Source of the DNA: Stramenopiles sp. TOSAG23-2
Lineage: Eukaryota; Sar
DNA: 13,385 nt
NCBI GenBank assembly: GCA_900128395.1
Contig: LT649804.1
Coordinates: 1 to 13,385, forward strand
Direction: 5' to 3'
Part shown: positions 1 through 7,741 of the stretch, piece after piece
Layout: every line of letters starts with the position of its first letter
Numbering within the stretch: the stretch's first letter is position 1
Made by a program: the position numbers and the translations under genes
The notes under the pieces: model-generated
What the model saw: the letters and a program-made list of their open reading frames with translations, nothing else
Database searches by the model: none
What the model was told of the DNA's origin: nothing

Positions 1-1129
1 TATACTAAAGTCATACTTAATATAAATATTTTACTAGTTTTAAGGAATTTTACGTCAAAAAGGACCTTCTTAAGGCTGTTCCCCTATATGCCAAATCGGC
101 ACCTTTGATCTTTTGTGCTGTCGTATGTATTTTGATGTGCACATTTAACAAGTGTGTGTATATGTGTTATTGTGCAGACCGAGGAAGTGAAAAAGAAGAG
201 AGAGCTAGCGTGTGTTTTTGTATATCTGTTTATATATTTTTATATATGTATACGCTTTCATCGTAGTTTCAAAAATATATATGATATCTGTTGTATCGGA
301 CGAGCGTACATATATAATAAAAAGATGTTACGCGATATTTTTAATAGCGTGAAGGAAGGCATGTTTCCGTGGAATGTAATCTTGCTGTGTATGTTATCAG
401 CGTTTAAAACCAGAAAGAAACAACAACGAGAATCGACCATATCCATCATAAACACACACTTTAACGATACAAACAAAAATAGTAATTTTTATGAAAAAGG
501 TGGGCATTGATGATATAAAACGGTATGAGGGCAAAAAAAAACTTAAAACCGCGCTTGTTCGGCTGAGACGATTGTCGACAGTTGATGTATTGCAAACAAA
601 ATATTGATGATGAAACTTCTTTAAGCTCAGAGCTCCACCGTTGATCTGATTGATCTATGAATAGAAAAGAGGTATAATAACGATTAGAAGTTTTCGGAAA
701 ATTTTCATCATCCAAAATTTTATGTAAAACTCGAATCTCCGTGATGTGTAAGCGTTTATATATCAATTGTAAAATATCATTATTTTATACACCTTAAGTA
801 GATATGCACATATTATGATATAAATATGATCTAAATCAATAGTAGATAAATTAATAAGGTTCCAGCTTTCATCATCTCACCTTCCTTTTCCTTTAAAAAG
901 CATCCAACACAATATTAATATTGAACGAATTGCACAATTGCACAATTGTTTCCTACAATGCAACGTGCCAACCAATGTGCCAATCAATAATAAAATAAAA
1001 ATAAATAATAGATACACTGCCAGACTGCATGAACAGATACATAAGTATGTATAGTCTAACAACAACCTCGTGTTGATGATAATATAACTATACCATTATA
1101 TTCACCTGTACCAAAAAGAAAGAATAGAA
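1..1129. other. Intergenic region upstream of the TTL-methyltransferase gene
   Basis: I see no gene that I can support here. Open frames of about 100 codons exist on both strands (154-510 plus, 461-766 minus), but their translations are rich in Phe, Tyr, Ile, Lys and Asn, match no family I know, and read like translated AT-rich DNA. The 3' part should hold the promoter of the gene starting at 1130. Visible there are a 14-bp palindrome CAATATTAATATTG (910-923), a short tandem of TTGCACAA units (about 930-947) and two CCAAT pentamers (972-976 and 980-984). No tRNA or other RNA gene was recognised. Confidence 0.6.
972..984 (+). promoter_or_regulatory. Paired CCAAT motifs upstream of the TTL gene
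   Basis: Two CCAAT pentamers lie 8 bp apart, about 150 bp before the ATG at 1130, next to a perfect 14-bp palindrome at 910-923. CCAAT boxes at this distance are common promoter elements in many eukaryotes. In AT-rich DNA they also arise by chance, so this is only a candidate. Confidence 0.2.
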
Positions 1130-4100
1130 ATGAAATCTTCAACCATATATTACATGATTATATTATGTTTTCTAATTGTTTTTATATATAATCTATTAAA
1201 CTCGTTGTTAAATATTAAATATGTACATGCGAATAATCAAATTATTATACAATTTAAAAATAAATTACAAGAAAATGAAAATAAAGAGTTACCAAAAACA
1301 TTATTAAAAAACACTACAATTGTAAATATTACTACTACTACCACTACCAATGACAATAACAATAATAACATCATCATCAACCATAATCGTAATGGAAGAG
1401 GATATTTTAAATTTGCAAATGATCCTAAATATTGTGACAGAAGAAAATATAATACAGGATGGATAACATGTTTTGCAAAGGGAAACATCATCAACCATAA
1501 TCGTAATGGAAGAGGATATTTTAAATTTGCAAATGATCCTAAATATTGTGACAGAAGAAAATATAATACAGGATGGATAACATGTTTTGCAAAGGGAAAT
1601 GTAGAAAATTTAAGAGAAAATTTTTTAAAGTTTAATTTAATAGAAGTTCCAGCATTTCCAACTGTTAATAGTGGAAATCCGTTTCAATTATTATGGGAGT
1701 TAGCTGACCAAGCAGATACTCGTAATTTTAAAGGTTATAAACTATTAAATAAAATTCAAAAAATAAATCATTTTCCAGGCGTACGACAACTCGGTAATAA
1801 AGCTTTTTTACAAAGAAATATGCAAGTTGCAGTTAATAAATATGGATTGAAAATCTATAATATTTTTCCATTATCATTTAAAGTTCCAACACAAATTGAA
1901 AAATTTACCAATGTACATAATAAACTTGTTAAAAAACAACAATTAAATGATGTAATAATTAATAATGTTAATAATAATAATAATAATAATAAAATATCAT
2001 GGATTTTAAAACTATCCGGTAAAGATAGAGGTGAAGGATTGAAACTGATTAATGGACCAAATGATTTAGATAAGAAATCTCGAGGGATCGTACAACAATA
2101 TATAAAAAATCCATATTTATTAGAAGGAAGGAAATTTACAATTCGACTATATGCTGTATATACTTCATTGAAACCTGCTAGAATATATATATACCTGGAA
2201 GGTTTTTGTCATATAGCAACAGAAAAATATTCATCAAATGTAAAAGAAATAAAAAATCGATATATGCATATAACGAACCCAGATATATCAGGGAAAAGAG
2301 ATTTTTACAAGAAAAACCCACGGCCTTATTATTGGTCGATATCTGAAATGAGAAATTACATGCGTAAAAATAATGTAGATGATGATAAACTATGGGGAGA
2401 AATAAAAGTATTAGTTGCTAAAACATTGCTTTCTGGTATTGATAATTTGAAAAAATATTCACGGAAAATAAAAATATCAAATGAATTTGATATTATGAAA
2501 CAACAAAATTGTTTTGAATTAATTGGCTTGGATATATTAGTAGATGCAAATTTCAAACCATGGTTATTGGAAGTTAATCCAGATCCAGATCTTTCCGCAA
2601 AATCAAATTTTCCTTTAGCAAAACACGTTAAATCTGATTTATTACATGATTTATTACAGTTGATTGGTATTTTACCTCTTGATCCTTCATTTCCTCAAAG
2701 AACGAAAAAAAAAAGTCACAAGCAAGAGTTTATAGATAAGATGACGGAATTGCTCTTTACATATCCAGATAATAGCAAAGCTATTACATTTTTAAGCAAT
2801 AATATGTTTCGAGATGGTATTTTTTATGGTAAATTATTACATGCAGATGATCCAAAATATGTTTCAAAACATGCCAAATGTCATATTATTACCTTGTATA
2901 ATCAATGTAAATTTATAAGTGAAAAAGATTTCATACAATACATTCCAGAATTTGTTGAATCGGAATTAGAATTGAGACGTATTAAATTTAATAAAGGAGC
3001 AGGCTCGAAATTTGGTAAACGTTTTGAACGTGTTTTACCGAGCCCAGATCCAAGTTATTTAAAATGGTTTGAAACAAAAAAAGATAATGATATCGATAAA
3101 TTTATGTCTTGTTTTGAGAAAGCATTTATTGACCATCGTTGTGGCAAAAAGAATTTCTTTGGCAAACGAAACTTAAACAAAATGCAATTGGAGAAGAACA
3201 ACAATGTCAATGTTCAATACCACGGCTTGCCATTGGGTAACAATGTAAATATGCAATCACCACTATTGCCACCATTATTGCCATTCAGTAAGAAATACTT
3301 TGGCAAGGGAAAGTTAAACAATATCCGGGCGAAATACTACAAAAAGAACGTGGACAAGAAGAACAATGCAAATCCAACGATATCATTGAAAAAACCACAC
3401 CCATTTTTTAGAACAAATAATAAAAAATGCGAATATAACTGTCAACACGAATGGATAGCTGATAAAGGGCATTACGAAATGTTGAAAAATCTTCAAAGAA
3501 GCCCTAAAACGGACGATTTTCTTAAAACTATTGTTAACTTTTTAGGCGAAAATAAAGTAGTTGAATTGGCCACAGATAAAGCATGGGAAGCAAGAATCAT
3601 AAGAGACAAAACTTGTAATTTTAACATCATTGATCTTGGTAGTTCCGTTCCTGTCCGATCAATTGAGCTATGCCGATTTATAAAATGTTGCAATCATTTA
3701 AGTGCAATGGACCCCTCCAAATTAGCAATGAAAAGAGGACGTTCATACGCAAAGGAACGGTTAGGTGATGTTTTTGACTTTAAACCAATTGTAGGCTTAA
3801 TCAATACCGTCAAAGCATCGGCATTTGGTAAAAAAAAAGAGCAATATGACTTGGTAATGACAGCACAGATGTTACAACATGTGCCACGTACTAGCTATGT
3901 TGAAACATTTAAAATATTGCATGATAATATAAAATTTGGAGGGCATATAATTACAAATGAAATTTCAATGGCACCATTAAATAGAGCAACAATAATGAAC
4001 CCCAAGTTTTGGGTACCACTTAATTTATATTATCGTAGAATGGAAAATTGTATACATGGTGAGATTTTTTCTGCATATTTATATTTAACACAACGTTATG

Positions 4101-4528
4101 AATATGAATATATGTTATGTGATAAATACTCAGAGTTGTCAAAACGACAAAAAGATGTTTCGTATGTTTATAACAAAAAAAAAGATACAAATAAAGCAAA
4201 GATAAATATACCAGAACCAATAGATTGGTATAAAAGAAAGATGGATGATAAAGAAATATCAAATAAATATCCAAAGGGAAGAATGTTAATGGATGGTTTA
4301 GGGGATAAATGGGCTTATAATATGCGAATGTGTACTGGGATTTTAAGAAAGAAAAAATTAAACGAGTTACCACCAGATTTACCTCCATTTGAAAAACAAA
4401 TATCAAATATTATTAAAAAATTAAAAACACCTGGATATGACAAGTCTTGTAAATATTCGTCCAATGTTGGAGTAAAAGATGTTTCCAAATCAAAACAATC
4501 TATAGATGCAAATCTTGGTTTGTACTGA
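1130..4528 (+). CDS. Signal-peptide/anchor TTL-family ligase fused to a methyltransferase-like domain
   Basis: Single-exon gene of 1,132 codons. Residues 6-27 are strongly hydrophobic, and VHA at 32-34 followed by NN looks like a signal-peptidase site; a type II anchor is also possible. A Thr/Asn-rich stretch and a doubled 38-residue segment (about 82-157) follow. The TTL (ATP-grasp) domain is clear: NHFPG near 212, the nucleotide-binding GKDRGEGL near 297, QQYIKNPYLLEGRKFTIRLY near 321, and FELIGLDILVD...PWLLEVN near 462-483 with the Asp, Glu and Asn metal ligands. TTL enzymes add amino acids such as Tyr, Glu or Gly to tubulin or other proteins. After a low-complexity linker there is a class I SAM-methyltransferase-like fold: IIDLGSS near 834, AMDPS near 859, YDLVMTAQMLQHVP near 906 and GGHIITNE near 937. 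Substrates are unknown. A targeting sequence is odd for a tubulin modifier. AATAAA follows the stop. Confidence 0.85.
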   Translation: MKSSTIYYMIILCFLIVFIYNLLNSLLNIKYVHANNQIIIQFKNKLQENENKELPKTLLKNTTIVNITTTTTTNDNNNNNIIINHNRNGRGYFKFANDPKYCDRRKYNTGWITCFAKGNIINHNRNGRGYFKFANDPKYCDRRKYNTGWITCFAKGNVENLRENFLKFNLIEVPAFPTVNSGNPFQLLWELADQADTRNFKGYKLLNKIQKINHFPGVRQLGNKAFLQRNMQVAVNKYGLKIYNIFPLSFKVPTQIEKFTNVHNKLVKKQQLNDVIINNVNNNNNNNKISWILKLSGKDRGEGLKLINGPNDLDKKSRGIVQQYIKNPYLLEGRKFTIRLYAVYTSLKPARIYIYLEGFCHIATEKYSSNVKEIKNRYMHITNPDISGKRDFYKKNPRPYYWSISEMRNYMRKNNVDDDKLWGEIKVLVAKTLLSGIDNLKKYSRKIKISNEFDIMKQQNCFELIGLDILVDANFKPWLLEVNPDPDLSAKSNFPLAKHVKSDLLHDLLQLIGILPLDPSFPQRTKKKSHKQEFIDKMTELLFTYPDNSKAITFLSNNMFRDGIFYGKLLHADDPKYVSKHAKCHIITLYNQCKFISEKDFIQYIPEFVESELELRRIKFNKGAGSKFGKRFERVLPSPDPSYLKWFETKKDNDIDKFMSCFEKAFIDHRCGKKNFFGKRNLNKMQLEKNNNVNVQYHGLPLGNNVNMQSPLLPPLLPFSKKYFGKGKLNNIRAKYYKKNVDKKNNANPTISLKKPHPFFRTNNKKCEYNCQHEWIADKGHYEMLKNLQRSPKTDDFLKTIVNFLGENKVVELATDKAWEARIIRDKTCNFNIIDLGSSVPVRSIELCRFIKCCNHLSAMDPSKLAMKRGRSYAKERLGDVFDFKPIVGLINTVKASAFGKKKEQYDLVMTAQMLQHVPRTSYVETFKILHDNIKFGGHIITNEISMAPLNRATIMNPKFWVPLNLYYRRMENCIHGEIFSAYLYLTQRYEYEYMLCDKYSELSKRQKDVSYVYNKKKDTNKAKINIPEPIDWYKRKMDDKEISNKYPKGRMLMDGLGDKWAYNMRMCTGILRKKKLNELPPDLPPFEKQISNIIKKLKTPGYDKSCKYSSNVGVKDVSKSKQSIDANLGLY
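1372..1599 (+). repeat. Perfect 114-bp tandem duplication inside the TTL gene
   Basis: Bases 1372-1485 and 1486-1599 are identical. The period of 114 bp is 38 codons, so the reading frame is kept and one segment, containing GRGYFKFANDPKYCDRRKYN, appears twice. It lies at the N-terminal edge of the TTL domain, where one copy is expected. The absence of any synonymous difference means the second copy is either very recent or an assembly error. Confidence 0.97.
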
Positions 4529-6926
4529 AATATGAAATAAAATACACACAACAAACTTGTGTGTGTACTGCTGTGTGCGTCTGTGTTAGTGGAGAGTATG
4601 TGTTTGTAAAAAAAATACTGTGCAATGTAGCATTGTTGATATTCTTACAATTTGCACATTGTTTTCGTAATGAATCATTAAATAATGTACATGCTTTCCT
4701 TCGCCTTTGGCGATTACGCCATCTACCACGTTTACTTGGTCGTTTTGCGTGAGGTGGAACTGGCAATATGTACAGTGACAATGAATATCTAATTGAGATA
4801 TCAACAAGTTCAGAAATATATTCACGCACAGTCTCTTCAATTGCTTCCTTTAACGTTTTGTAATGACCTTTATCTAATGCTCTACCAATACCTTCCCGTA
4901 CATCGATTTCACCAGCACTTATAATTAATTCTTTTGGTGAGGAATTGTTATGAATCTCCTGCAAAGCATTATGCAACGCTGTATATGTATAAAATTGTGT
5001 ATTTTTTCGAAAGTGCCATGCTTTGATTCCAGTTATTAAAATTGGAATACATGTACGTTTTTCAGAATGTATACTTAATGATCTCCATCCATAGGTTAAT
5101 GTATGAGAATCTCCAATAACAAAAAGTGGTGGATATGGTATTGTATTTAATTTATTCAATTCTTGCCATCTTACAATTGGATTTGTAAAAAGCGACATTT
5201 TAGTATACCATTTCTCATTACATATATTACTTTCTTCTTCTTTATTTGTCCTATGGTCGTTACTGATATAAAAGACTGTCAATTTATCACTGTCTTTTGT
5301 TATATTCTTCTTCTTCTTCTTGTTGTTGCTTTTCTTCTTCTTGTTTTTTTTATCGTTTTTGTTAGCATTTTTATTATTATCAAAATCAACTTCATCTTTT
5401 ATTAATGCTTGTATAAATAAAAAGAAAGCCCAATGGCTTTTAAATCGACGCTTAATTTCAACTTTTAAATTATTTGAAAATTCTTCGATTTCGGTAATAA
5501 GTTTTAATATCATATCTATTGATTGTGGTCCGTATCCATGCAAATCTTTGTTGTCGCTGTATTTTGATGAATTATTATTACTACTACTATTATCATCTTT
5601 ATTGTTCTGATGATAATAGTAATATACAGGCGATATATACAATAATTTCAATAATAATAATGTTGATATTGGAAATTTTTGATAAATTGTATATGTAACA
5701 GTAGTTGTATTATCGTCATTGTGTTTTTTTAAGAACAGATCATGATTTATATTTTCATTGAAGAAAATTTTATTTATCAAAATATCGATTGCATCAAAAA
5801 TATATAAACAAGAATGTTCTAAACATTCTGTGTAAAATACTGCACATGTATCTAAATGATCAAATTCTTCTTTTGTATATGAAATATAATTATTTTCATA
5901 ATGGTTCAAGTAATAATCAAATGCAAGCTTAAAATGATCGATTGATTCATTAACATTTCCAATACCTAACATTTCATTTCCAATAGCTTGATGATATTGT
6001 GCCGCAGCACGAAGTGAATGCATCTTATCATTGGTATTATTACCATTGCCGCCATCATCATCATAATTATTATTATTGAAATTATTATCAGCACTACTAT
6101 TTTTTTGCTCAATTTCATTAATTGCAGTTTTCAAAATATTAATTCGACAAATTCTTGTTTCAATAGTTGATGGTTTAGAAGAGATTTCAGTTGAATTTAA
6201 ACTCATCTCATTATCAGCACTACTATTTTTTTGCTCAATTTCATTAATTGCAGTTTTCAAAATATTAATTCGACAAATTCTTGTTTCAATAGTTGATGGT
6301 TTAGAAGAGATTTCAGTTGAATTTAAACTCATCTCTGCCATTTTAAAAGCACCATCCAATGTTTTGTTCCCGCCTATTAACAAATATTGATTAGAACGGT
6401 GAGTGTTAGGAGGATTTTATTTGAACAAAATATAATCATGGTCGTATATACTTACCTATAAAGCCTGATTTCTGAATGAAAGTAGCTCCATCCACTTTGC
6501 ACATAGCAAATATTTTATTTGAACAAAATATAATCATGGTCGTATATACTTACCTATAAAGCCTGATTTCTGAATGAAAGTAGCTCCATCCACTTTGCAC
6601 ATAGCAAATAAAGTTTCATCGCATAGACCCCACCACGATGGTGGAAAAGGGCGCCGGACTTCTAGCGACATTTGATATGGAGTTTGTTGATTTTTTTCAT
6701 TAAATGTTGAATGTAAAGGTATAGCTTGAATTCTCCATCCACCCCAACCAAAAAAAATAATATATTTTACCATTGTTTTGACATTTATTTCTTTCTCCGC
6801 TTCATGAATTTCTTTTTTCCATGGTATAAATTGTTTTAATATAACAATTTCAGGATGGCCATTGTTTATTGCTGCTTTCAACGCTGATAATACGGTTTCC
6901 TCTTCGTCTGTGACTAGTGTCGTCAT
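4500..6926 (-). CDS. MYG1 C-terminal domain fused to TPR-like region and SGNH hydrolase domain
   Basis: Model: 6926-6554, 6373-4649, 4555-4500 on the minus strand, 717 residues as assembled (675 without the 126-bp duplication). Residues 1-140 match the C-terminal half of MYG1, a DHH-family 3'-5' RNA exonuclease: PWKKE near 35, GGWRIQAIP near 62, PFPPSWWGLCDE near 93, and SGFIGGNKT restored across intron 1. The N-terminal DHH catalytic half of MYG1 is absent and no exon for it is seen upstream. Then come Asn-rich linkers, a TPR-like helix pair (about 245-285), a Lys/Asn-rich stretch and an SGNH-type domain: GDSHT (catalytic Ser near 546), GIKAWHF, AGEIDVREG near 611 and LPVPPHA near 660. The last exon supplies D-L-H-L, the expected catalytic Asp/His, as the final four residues. 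A TPR plus SGNH domain suggests an esterase or acyltransferase; the substrate is unknown. Introns are inferred only from sequence. Confidence 0.75.
4536..4541 (+). terminator. Candidate polyadenylation signal of the TTL gene
   Basis: AATAAA starts 8 bases after the TGA stop of the TTL-methyltransferase gene. It lies inside the proposed last exon/intron boundary region of the opposing gene, so the two transcripts would overlap at their 3' ends. Confidence 0.4.
4556..4648 (-). other. Proposed intron 2 of the MYG1-SGNH gene
   Basis: On the minus strand the donor is T|GTAAGA (4648) and the proposed acceptor is ACACAAG (4556), with CACTAAC as a branch-site candidate upstream. The 93 bp are free of stop codons in frame, so retention would also be readable. 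This acceptor keeps the frame in which the protein ends in DLHL. A pyrimidine-richer acceptor, TATTTCAG ending at 4525, looks stronger as a splice site but shifts the frame and ends the protein after a few unrelated residues. Confidence 0.5.
6084..6335 (-). repeat. Perfect 126-bp in-frame tandem duplication in the MYG1-SGNH gene
   Basis: Bases 6084-6209 and 6210-6335 are identical. The period is 42 codons, so a segment beginning EMSLNSTEISSKPSTIE is doubled without a frameshift. It sits exactly where the MYG1 homology ends and the linker to the TPR/SGNH part begins. Confidence 0.97.
6374..6553 (-). other. Intron 1 of the MYG1-SGNH gene
   Basis: On the minus strand the donor is G|GTAAGT (6553) and the acceptor TTAATAG (6374), with CTAATCA as a possible branch site just upstream of the acceptor. 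It is a phase 1 intron. Splicing rebuilds the MYG1 FIGGN motif exactly, which strongly supports it. Assembled length is 180 bp, of which 98 bp is a duplicated segment; without that copy it is 82 bp. Confidence 0.88.
6414..6609 (-). repeat. Perfect 98-bp tandem duplication across an exon-intron boundary
   Basis: Bases 6414-6511 and 6512-6609 are identical. Each copy holds the last 18 codons of exon 1 and the GTAAGT donor with 45 bp of intron. The copy at 6512-6609 carries the functional exon end. The other lies wholly within intron 1 and supplies a second, identical 5' splice site. Use of that second donor would retain an in-frame stop after GKYIRP. Confidence 0.97.
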
Positions 6927-6999
6927 ACTCTTGTTTAGTAATATTAATTATCATTGGTGATATCTCTATGTTTTTTGTATAGCATCGTGATATAATTTT

Positions 7000-7227
7000 G
7001 GATATTATATTATTAGTCTTGGGCATTAATTCATTTTCTTATTTCAAGTGCAAATGGCAAACACAAAAAAAAACTACACACATGGAGAGAGAAGGGGGGT
7101 TTTTGAAATACGAGGATATTATATTATTAGTCTTGGGCATTAATTCATTTTCTTATTTCAAGTGCAAATGGCAAACACAAAAAAAAACTACACACATGGA
7201 GAGAGAAGGGGGGTTTTTGAAATACGA
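7000..7227. repeat. Perfect 114-bp intergenic tandem duplication
   Basis: Bases 7000-7113 and 7114-7227 are identical, including an A9 run and a G6 run, both of which normally vary quickly. It starts about 75 bp upstream of the MYG1-SGNH start codon. It has no terminal inverted repeats and no coding potential that I recognise. Confidence 0.97.
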
Positions 7228-7284
7228 GAGTACGAAAACACTGCACATGTGAGAGTAGTTACATTTATTTCTTACACAGATGTC

Positions 7285-7303
7285 ATATATATATATATAT
7301 ATA
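7285..7303. repeat. TA dinucleotide microsatellite
   Basis: Uninterrupted alternating A and T over 19 bases in the intergenic region. This is a simple sequence repeat with no assigned role. Confidence 0.9.
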
Positions 7304-7451
7304 CTCTTTCGTATTTTAAAAAAATTAAAAAAGACGCACAACCTCAAAAAATACGCGCGAGATCCGAATCGTATATTACGAAAAATAAATCCGGAACAAT
7401 ATATCTGCTTCCTCCTCCATATTATATTGAGATTAATAAAAAAAATACATA

Positions 7452-7741
7452 ATGTGTTTCTCAAAATTATTCAGTAGTAGTCGTTTCAGCTTCAGGGAAT
7501 GGTGGATGATATGTTTTCTGTGGATTATAATGTTCACCACATAATGTTAGATAAATCTCATTGTTGACTGGTACTTGTACATTGCAATCGGCATATATGT
7601 GTTTCTCAAAATTATTCAGTAGTAGTCGTTTCAGCTTCAGGGAATGGTGGATGATATGTTTTCTGTGGATTATAATGTTCACCACATAATGTTAGATAAA
7701 TCTCATTGTTGACTGGTACTTGTACATTGCAATCGGCATAT
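7452..7741 (-). repeat. Perfect 145-bp tandem duplication covering the phosphodiesterase stop codon
   Basis: Bases 7452-7596 and 7597-7741 are identical. The copy at 7597-7741 encodes the last 42 or so residues of the phosphodiesterase and its TAA. The other is a downstream copy of the same coding end, lying in what would be the 3' untranslated region. The period is not a multiple of three, but it does not matter for the protein because the stop comes first. Confidence 0.97.

Larger units (their letters stand above)
6927..7611. other. Intergenic region between the phosphodiesterase stop and the MYG1-SGNH start
   Basis: It holds two tandem duplications (7000-7227 and the downstream copy at 7452-7596), a TA dinucleotide run (7285-7303) and no supportable gene. 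Overlapping short frames at 7153-7477 on both strands are low-complexity translations. This stretch should contain the promoter of the MYG1-SGNH gene and the 3' untranslated region of the phosphodiesterase gene. No upstream exon encoding the missing MYG1 DHH domain was found. Confidence 0.6.

Noticed and set aside
154-510. Plus-strand open frame of 118 codons near the left edge
   Set aside because: Aromatic and Lys/Asn-rich translation with no motif; competing frames overlap it on the other strand.
461-766. Minus-strand open frame of 101 codons
   Set aside because: It has a slightly more protein-like middle part, but no family match that I recognise and no support from splice sites or context.
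1237-1498. Minus-strand frames with Val/Leu runs inside the TTL gene
   Set aside because: Antisense reading of Thr/Asn codon repeats and the 114-bp duplication.
6076-6390. Plus-strand frame with hydrophobic repeats opposite the MYG1-SGNH exon 2
   Set aside because: It is the antisense shadow of the duplicated coding segment.
6414-6609. Mobile element or MITE as the source of the tandem copies
   Set aside because: The eight units share no sequence, have no terminal inverted repeats, and each matches its own locus, including coding sequence.
7153-7477. Overlapping short frames on both strands between the phosphodiesterase and MYG1-SGNH genes
   Set aside because: They run through a TA microsatellite and a duplicated intergenic unit; the translations are low-complexity.
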